A DNA stretch of 64,000 bases, from NCBI RefSeq assembly GCF_964199755.1, contig NC_133896.1:69047142-69111141 (forward strand). Reading direction: 5' to 3'. The DNA is from Larus michahellis. Taxonomy: Eukaryota; Chordata; Aves; Charadriiformes; Laridae. How positions within the stretch are numbered: position 1 is the first letter of the stretch; each line of letters starts with the position of its first letter. A model generated the notes under the pieces. It was given only the letters and a program-made list of their open reading frames with translations. It searched no databases and had not been told where the DNA came from. Of the stretch, positions 45,290 through 64,000 are shown piece by piece. Made by a program: the position numbers and the translations under genes.

Positions 45290-48200
45290 CATAGGCATCA
45301 TCTTCAGATCCTCCAGGGATCGGGACCAGGTGTTACTGTTTCAAGCAATTTGTAATTCTTCATGGGTATTGAATCACAATATAAGTGGAATATGTATTAC
45401 AGGAGGGGAGAAGGTAGATCACAGGCATTCTAAAGAATAATATCTTTGAGCATGCACACATTTGCTTCCCTTATCAGCCACAGTTGTATCAGTCCTTTAT
45501 CTGTATCTTTGCTCTGCTCTTATTGTAGCAAAATATATATTCTCTTATTCAGTTATGATAGCTAAAGAAGTTTAATAAACCTGAATCTTCGGGATTTGTG
45601 AAGAGCAGTCTTTGTCATAAAGTCTGACAAATTTTAGAGAAATTTAGATTCTCCTAGTGGTTGTGTTTTTCAAGAAAAGGTCAAAATACATGCTATCTTT
45701 TAGCAGTTAATATAAGACAACATTTTCTATTTAACATCAGAAGATCTTTATGAGATAAGACAATATGCTGCTTGAGATTCCTAGTTCAGGAAGTTCAGCC
45801 TAACAGACTTTAGTGGACACTGCTGAATATGTTTCAGGAATCATTTTCTTAATGAGGTTTCCTATTTATAAACTGCTAAAACCCAATAAACTGGTAGGAG
45901 ATTTGTATGTTTGGTTATCATATCTACAAGAATATATAAATACTGCCTTTATCAGTAGAATGGCTGTGAATCTCTCCCAGCAAATCCAAAGTCTGATAAA
46001 GGAGACACAGAGGAATTATTTTGTTTGGCAACTGTCTTATTTAACAAGCAGAAAAGTTGGGCAGCTTCATAAAAGCCAACAGTAGATTTTTCGCTCTCTC
46101 ATACTGCTCCCTAGATACTGTCTGTTCGTGTTTTGACTCAGAGGATGTCACTGAATGTTGTTTTCACTGGTAAAAAACTCAGCATTACTGCAGCCCATGC
46201 ACCTGCTGGAGTTTTAATGAGGTGTCTGTTAATCAAGACTTCTTGCTCTTGAACCTGTAACACGTGACTCAAACCTCCTTGTAATTGCTTTAGGCTCTTC
46301 CAGCCCAGCAGAAGAACAATGTAGATCAGCACTGCCTGCAGAGAGGAAGGACGATTGTGTAATTAAGGTTCAGGGCTAGGATACACACTTCATGGATATC
46401 CTTTTCCAACTGATTTTCTTTGTAGTTGAGGTTTTTAAGTCTATAAAGGAAATGATGACATACCTTTGAGCTGCTTTAGACTTTTGCAAGATGTTTGAAT
46501 AGCAGGTGCCCTAGAAATGGCAAAGCAATTCCATCAAATTGGATTTCCTACAGCAACTCTAAAGAAAAGAGGTCCGAGAAACGTATCAGCAGTTGACACC
46601 AAGCAGTTATAGTGCAGGGGCATGGACAGGAAGGTGCTTGTAACAGGTACTCTCTTTTTTCCCCTCCCTCTGAACATGCTAAATTGAGGTGGTCAGCTAG
46701 AGGACATCATCATAGCTGCTGTTAGAAAAAGAGGCATTTGGACTGTGGTCAGGTTGACAGTCTACAGCAACAGGAGCAATACCCACTAAAGGCTGTGGCG
46801 TACAGCCCATCCTGAAGTATTCTCTACTTCATAGGAGTTTTCTAACAACATTCCAGTTTAATCACAGCTATCAGAGTTGAAGTTATTTACAGGATGTTTA
46901 TAGACTGTGGTAGGCAGGAAGTTGGACTAGATGATCACAGTAGCCATATAATAGTAAAAAATTCAAAACAAGCTAGAAGCCAGAGATTGTGCATTTGTTT
47001 TAGAGATAATAGATCTTTTTCAGCTGCTGAGACTTTAGCAAAGGTAAAAGGAGAAAGATTTGGGTGATGTCAGTTACTGGGAAATAAAGTACCTTCTATT
47101 TTGCAGCAGAGCTGCAGCCATGTGTCTTAGAAGACTATCTTTCTCACAGAGCGCTGCTGTCTCACAGCAATCACAGCAGCCTACTGTGGCAGTAAGGCTG
47201 CTGCTATAAGCTGCTCAAGAAGCATGCATCCTAGCTTCACCACTTCGCCTACCCCAACATGGATGCCCTAATTGCATCTGCTAGCTGTAGAGAGGAAGCT
47301 ACGAAGCATGATCTCCCTTGTACTCGGTTTTGAGGATTACCAAAGTCTTCCAGCCTCTTCTGCGTTAACCAACTTGTTAAGGAAATAAAAATTGCCATGA
47401 GAGGCTAGGGTAGAGACTTGGGCTTGGTTTACTGCTATTGTAAGTTCAGTTGACTAAAGAAAAGCAAGCGTTTAGTTGGTCAGATCACTGCAGCAGGAGA
47501 GGGGAAGGGACAAGCTACAACTGTCTAAGGAGTCTGATTCCTTCTCTCCGTGCCGGGACCTGCAGCAGAGGTTTTGCCACACACTGAAACTTTCTAGTCT
47601 CCATCTTCAGATTCACCTGAACCCTGTGTTAATAAACAGGTGTATAGTGATGGCCATTTAACCTGCTCCCTTTTCTGTGGTTGTAACTAATTCAACTGCA
47701 TGCTGCTATCTAGGTAGCCTCAAGCTACATGCAGCGACTTTCCAGTGTCCCACAGAGCATTTGTTAGTGACTAATCCCCAGGCTGGATCAATGCCTAACA
47801 CAAGGAGCAGATGTGCAAGAGGCCACAGGTCTAGCACTTCATAGACCTGAAAATGCCAAGGCCATCTCTTAAAGCCAGGCAAGAACATGCCACGCTACAA
47901 ACAAAATGCTTCAGGAAAAGAACATGAGTATTCTCCCAGTGCCAGATGCAACATAGACAAGCTCAAGTCACCATAACCAGCCCTAAGGAGTGGAAGGAGT
48001 CTTGAAGGACTAGCAGCTTCCATTCCTGTGTGCCTACTTCCTCAGCAGCATAATCATCAGCTTCCTGTTGGAACTGCAGCAAGAGGTTTATATTACCCCT
48101 GAATAATTTTCAGCTTCCATCAGCTATGTAACAGTGCTCTTAAACCAAACCTGCAGATACATCTTTCCTAGTCAGCAGTGAGATTATCTGTGCCACTGGA

Positions 48201-51200
48201 CTAAACCCAGTAAACGGAAAACACCTTAGCTTAGCATTTTGCCTTTGTATCACAACATGTTGTCCCATGACTTGAGCTTTTATTGTGCAGTTCATCCATT
48301 CTGTTATAGTCAAACCTTCATTAAAAGTTCCAAAGGGGCCGGGGGCGGGGGGGGAGTAATATCCTGTTTTCCCTCTAAAATATGGACAGCAGAGGTAATG
48401 AACAATAGGTAAAACTCAAAACTTTGCTGATCATTGCTCTGGTTTTCCATCTATTATAATTCCAAGCTCTCTCATATTGAGCTCAGTATCGCCCAAAAGC
48501 AAACAGAATGAGAAACAAATGAAACAATAAGATAGAGACCCATTCCACAAGCTTCTTGCATTCAATTCTACACAAAGAGCTCTGGTCCTTGCCTTCCTCT
48601 AGATATTAAAATTATAGAAGACTGACTAGGATAATCAATGGCCTAGGAATAATTTATACAGACAGCAATTAAGTAGACTAAGACTTTCCTTGACCTGACA
48701 CCAGTGCAGGGAACTATGCCAGAAGTTTACCAAATCTGGAGCAGCTTGGAAAAAGTGACTGGAAATAGACCGGTTGCTATCTCCTCCACTGTAAAAACCA
48801 GCAGCATCAAGTGAATCTAGCAGCAGACAAGCCCAAAACAAATAAGAGAAAGTAATTCCTTCCAAGATGTGTGGCTGTGAAAGATCATTCCCTTGGCATG
48901 TAACAGACTCACAAGGTGACTGAACAAGAAAGAGCTAACCGATGGCTGTTAAACACAGAAGATCTTAAACTGCTGTCAGAATATTTAAAGAACACACCAC
49001 AGCAATGCACAACTTACTCATCTTCAACAACTTATTTTGGCCACAGTTGGGAGGCAGGATGCTGCAATAGGTAGATATTTAGTCTGATTCAGTTCAGCTG
49101 TTCTTAGGAGCAGCCAGCAGCTGGCTTGTAGTCAGGCTTATTTCAGTTCAGAAAAGCTAGATTGTATATTCAACTTGATTTTTTTTTTTTCTTAAGAATT
49201 TGGAAAAAAGATGTAGTTTCACAGACGTTTGTACTAGTGGTCCTGTACCACGCACTTTACCAAATTAAAATGCAAGAACAACATGGCCTATGAAAGAGTT
49301 TCAAGAGTTGCCTCTCAGCTTAAATGAGCAAGGTCCTGCCAGAATAAGGCAGGACTCTGTACTTTTTAAGTGACCAAGGACAAGGCAGAGGGAGGGATGA
49401 CAAACAGTTACTGACGGAGTTTATAGCTGCCAGACTAGGGGATTATTAAGTGATTAAAGAGATACAATCATTTGTCCCGAGTCAACTTTTCTGTGCCCCA
49501 TTTAAGCAAAAGACTCCAGATTTCTAGTTATACCTTCAATATAATGAACACAGATTAAAAATTCAAGGACAGTATTTGCTTTTCCTCTTTTGAATAATTA
49601 GTTTTCTGTGTCCCAGATTTCACAACTCTGCACAAATGTTACACTTGTGTCAGTCTTGTGAGCTCAACAAGAGCAGCGATCCGGCCTCGCTTCCTCAGAG
49701 AGAAACAAAAACTGAGTTACAGAGCATCATGTAAAAAGCTACTCTAACCAGGCAGGCTTGTGTATTTATATTCCAATATCAGAAGTCAAGGCATTTTCTC
49801 CCAAAGGAACATCAAGCGCAACCTGAAATATACTGTGCCTGTAAGATTATTTGCGGTGTCCTACCTCCAACCAGTGAGATGCCAATCCCATCTGCTGCTT
49901 GTATTCTCAAAAAAGGTCTCCTGCCTTTCCCACTGAGATAACTGCCCGTTTTCTCTACCTGTTTTCCCTGATAAATCACATCGCCATCATTCTTTGCTAC
50001 TATGGAAATGGATTGTTCTGTCACAGCCATTTTCTTTAACATAAAAAAAGGCCTGCTACTCTGGTATCATTTGAAGCACAGCTGGAAGTGAAACAAGTTT
50101 TGAGTGCAAGTACTGATTCTACCAGTCCTGAGAACATGATTTTTCTGTCTCCTGCTCTTCATCTTTCCTGTAGGGTGGATTCAACTCCTCTTCCTAGGAT
50201 GTGCCACAGTATCACACCAGCTTTACTGCTGCAGCAGGGTTCTGAGAAAGCCCAGTTAAGAGAGGCCAACAAAGGTGGAGTTGAACTACAAGTTCTTAAA
50301 TCAAAACACAAAACAAAAAACAACCACTTTTAATTGGAAGAGCTACAAGATTGTATTTGTCCTTAAAAATTTCTTTGATCAGAAACCCAGAGATCTGTCA
50401 AATCACGCTACAAAAACAAGTGCTGTGAACAGTTACAGCAGGAAGAGCTCAGTTAGCAGGAATGCTAGGCTCCGGATATCTAATTCTTTGATCTTTCCAC
50501 TTTACCTTTTAGGAGATGAAAGGAATTGTAGGCAGTGTGGCACAAGTATGGGGGTACAAAAGCCATTTATTTTACTCTAACAGTCTCCAGATCAACCTAG
50601 ATTAAATGAAAACTTGACTGAAGTCTAGAAGACCCACTCTTCCTCTATCTCAGCCTTATTTAATTATATCTAGCTTTGAAGCAATCCAAAATCATTATAG
50701 GTGCCAGAGTTTTCTATCACTCCCTTCCCACTTCTCATCCTTTCTGAGAACAGCCTGCTTTCTGTTCAACCTTATGCATCATTGTCCCCTCAGTCAGATG
50801 TTTGTTTTTTCCTCTATTCTCTCTCGTATTTCACCACGCATCCAAGCCCTCTGCCAGTTAAGTGCTGCACCGTGTCCCAGAACGACCCTTTCCAAATTCT
50901 TTCCAGCTAAGTCATCCAGCAAAATACAGAGAGAGCCTGTTACAATACCACTCCACCCTGAGCGCTAGCTACTCTTCCTTCTGCTGCCGAGCAGTCTGTC
51001 TGAAAGTCTTCTCCAGTAAAATTCCTACTCTGCGAATGGAAAATTTCAGGCACAAACTTTCATAAAGTTACAGTGAAATGAAAACAGGGGAAAATAACAG
51101 AACCTGATGTACTATTTTGGGAACCCTGACCCTCAACGTAACATTTTGCCAGAACACACTTGTCACAAAAATGTTACTTGCAAGCAAGTCAACATTGCCC

Positions 51201-52660
51201 CAAACAGTTTTCTGTCACAGCTCAGACTAATCTAAGAAAATTAGCTGTTCTGCCTTTTTAAGATGCCTTTGGGCTTTTATTTATTGCATTATAGACATAC
51301 AAAAACTCTTGCACAGCTGAAGCTTTTTGTATTTGCTTTTAAGCCCAGAATTTAAAGTGATTATAATCAATTTATGTTAGGAGAATCAGCATTAGAGGAG
51401 AATATTGCTTACTCAGACATTGATTCTCTCCTGCCTTCTTCTCGTGCTGTAAATTAACTCAATTTTGTCTGTTCAGCCTATTCTGACCAAAAACGTGTTG
51501 CATCTGAAGTCTGGCCTAAGCAACAGTGGAAAGATTTAAAAGATTTTGAAGACAGCAAAATTGTTTTCCTCAATATAATGGTTACCGTTTATCAGAAAAA
51601 AATTTAAATTAGTACGACTCCTTGGTACTTTTTTTATCAGTACCAGGAAACAAATCATCTACTTTGCAAATAGTCTGAGAACTGCCTTTATAGTACATTT
51701 TAACCTGGCTGAGTTCCCTTAAAGGTACACTATGCTATGCAGCTATGGAATCAGAATCCCACCTCAAGTTTACCATTTAGGGGTGGTTATACACTAACAG
51801 GTTTGGTGCCTCCCTTCTTTCATCTGTTCAGAAGAACCCCCTTTCTGCCAGGCCTACACAACCTCCTTCAGAGGACACTTCACACTAGATCTACTCAGAC
51901 CTTGGAAAAAAATTATGAGAACAACCAAGAAAAATCACCAAACTTTAGCCACTGTTTTTACAAGTGCCTAAATGCATTTTGTGAAGTCTTAAGCAGCTTT
52001 CAGAAGGCAACAACTTTCAAAACATTACCTGCAAGTATCGTGAAAACTATAAAAGAGCCAAGGGACGAACACACCTTGCATGTTAAAACTTGGGTATAAG
52101 CCTATTTTTCTGTCCTCCCAGAGCACAGTAGTAAGTTTCTGATCTGCTAGTTCATGACACAGGATTTTCTTGGAAACTTATTTTTACTACATTTGCAAGC
52201 GGTAGCTTGTACAAGCATGGAATTCTTTCCTGCATCACGCGCTGTCTGCCTGGAAAGGGCAAGTTTTCTACTGCTTACTACAACAATCCCACAGGATGCT
52301 GCGTAGGCTTCATGTCTTCAATGGAATGAGTTTTCTACTAGCCAAATTATACTATCAGTGTGTGTATGTATATGTAAAATAAAGACTGATTTAAGCATCA
52401 GTATATTAGCTGCTAGACATATCAAAAGAGCTCTAGAGAGAGGCTCAAGCACACAATGGCCACAGGCTCACCACACTCAGGAGTTTTACATGGGCACTAG
52501 CATGAGAACAGCAGATAGCTAGCAGGTCACACATAAGAAGTTAACATCAACAGTAGATTTATTGGGGGACAGTAACTTTCCTTCCTTTTCTGTGATCTCT
52601 AAAGACAGCTGATATAATACAGCTACTCTAGCATTAGACCATTGCTGAAATAACCATCTC
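45290..52660. other. Gene-free interval between the two convergent AKR1B copies
   Basis: About 7.4 kb without a recognised exon. It is A/T-rich with a G-rich patch at 48335-48355 (ggggcc-ggggg-c-gggggggg). A possible tiny CR1 trace lies near 46918-46942 ('gaagttggactagatgatc'). One minus-strand open frame at 49812-50042 is listed separately. Nothing else stands out. Confidence 0.4.
49812..50042 (-). other. Unrecognised 76-codon open frame beside a possible splice donor
   Basis: Minus strand. The frame includes VAKNDGDVIYQGKQVE and FLRIQAADGIGISLVGG. Within the last of these (GGA G|gtagga) is a weak donor-like site. The composition looks protein-like, but I recognise no family, and no matching second exon or promoter was found. 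A chance frame is the default explanation. Confidence 0.15.
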
Positions 52661-52685
52661 ATTACACACAGTAATGAAACTGTAT

Positions 52686-52691
52686 TTTATT
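52686..52691 (-). terminator. Candidate polyadenylation signal of the AKR1B10-like gene
   Basis: AATAAA on the minus strand (TTTATT on plus), the first canonical signal met downstream of the stop codon at 53262. It implies a 3' UTR of about 0.6 kb. Confidence 0.45.
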
Positions 52692-53261
52692 ATAAGCAAA
52701 AACAGCTTTCATATCACCAAGAAACCAGGACCTACACACTTTTCAAAGAGCTACCCATGTAGGAACTGCTGTACTTAGAAATCAACTTGTACTTCCAATT
52801 AGAGAAAGAGAAGCATGGAGTGTTACAAAGAAACAAAGGCAAACCCAAAAATAATGAGAAAGAAGCAGACCTCATTAATTACACGAAATCTGCTAATATC
52901 CTGGTCCTTCCAGACAACAATAGTCACTAGCTCCAATTCACAGTATTCCAAAATAAAAGTGACTGCTTGTTCAAACCTTCTCAATGTTTTCTGCTTACCA
53001 ATTCCAGCCATGCAGTTTGGCAAAGACAATCTACTAGTCCACACAGCGTGCTCTTCAGAACCATTTTAGCATTTCCTTCTTCCAAAAAAAGAAAACACCG
53101 CAAAGTCACCGAGTACATATACTGCATCTTTGTGGGGGGGAAGAAAGAAAAAAAAGAGGGGGGGAGGAAGGTATCTGATGCAGTGAGAAGGCAACGTAGA
53201 CAACTCATAGGCAACAGCAGAAGCATATCTGGGAAGTCTGGAGTAAGGCAGGAAACCATCT

Positions 53262-63824
<10,563 letters not shown>

Positions 63825-64000
63825 GGCCCCTCACGCCACTCGGGAACACCACCACAGCTGTGGATGCCGGCCCAGCGCCTTAAATAGCGGCAAGGCCCGC
63901 CCCGCCCCGCGGCGGCGCGGAGGAGGGGGGGGGATGGCGGGGCGGCGCTGGCGCTGTGCCGTGGCGAGGCCCTGGGCTGCCCGTGGCGGGGAGCTGGGAT
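63825..64000 (-). promoter_or_regulatory. AKR1B10: AKR1B10-like promoter within a CpG island
   Basis: The minus strand upstream of the ATG carries a TATA-like CTATTTAAGG (63888-63879) preceded by overlapping GC boxes (63911-63897, ggggcggggcggg). The spacing puts the start site near 63850, and an E-box CAGCTG lies at 63855-63860. The GC-rich island extends into intron 1 to about 63200. The promoter may continue beyond the window edge. Confidence 0.7.

Noticed and set aside
46910-46945. CR1 LINE fragment near 46.9 kb
   Set aside because: Only a ~20-bp match to the CR1 3' motif with no flanking CR1 sequence; too short to call.

Overview
This is a bird-type genomic window. It holds several CR1 LINE copies with the characteristic 3' end, avian ERVL-type LTR sequence, compact introns and vertebrate GT-AG splicing. 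I rebuilt every gene by hand from splice sites and protein similarity. No database search was run.

Layout, left to right. About 1-2400 is unassigned. A complete alpha-tubulin gene, TUBA8, lies on the plus strand (ATG 2717, stop ending 9702; five exons, 447 codons). An endogenous-retrovirus patch follows at about 10.05-11.94 kb: an ERVL-like remnant pointing left and a solo LTR pointing right. After a gene-free stretch comes a GC-rich promoter with a perfect interferon-stimulated response element (15714-15727) and the complete USP18 gene on the plus strand (coding 18727-28363, 378 aa), with a roughly 2 kb 3' UTR. From 30.4 to 35.3 kb there are only CR1 fragments and unassigned sequence. An unprocessed, decayed AKR1B-like aldo-keto reductase pseudogene occupies 35359-45289 on the plus strand. 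After another gene-free interval, an intact ten-exon AKR1B10-like gene (316 aa) runs on the minus strand from 63824 to 53262, with its GC-rich promoter at the right edge of the window. The two AKR1B copies face each other tail to tail.

TUBA8 and USP18 are neighbours in the same order and strand in human (22q11), which supports both names. Here they are followed by an AKR1B cluster, a family that sits on chromosome 7q33 in human, so this adjacency differs from the human arrangement. The genes do not form a pathway: TUBA8 is cytoskeletal, USP18 is an interferon-induced deISGylase and brake on type I interferon signalling, and AKR1B enzymes reduce aldehydes and sugars with NADPH.

I found no clear sign of a new biological system. 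The points most worth checking are the encoded TUBA8 tail without a terminal aromatic residue and its altered residue-40 loop, the two interferon-type elements at USP18, the intact/decayed inverted AKR1B pair, a CR1 insertion close to an AKR1B10 splice donor, and the nested ERVL/solo-LTR structure.
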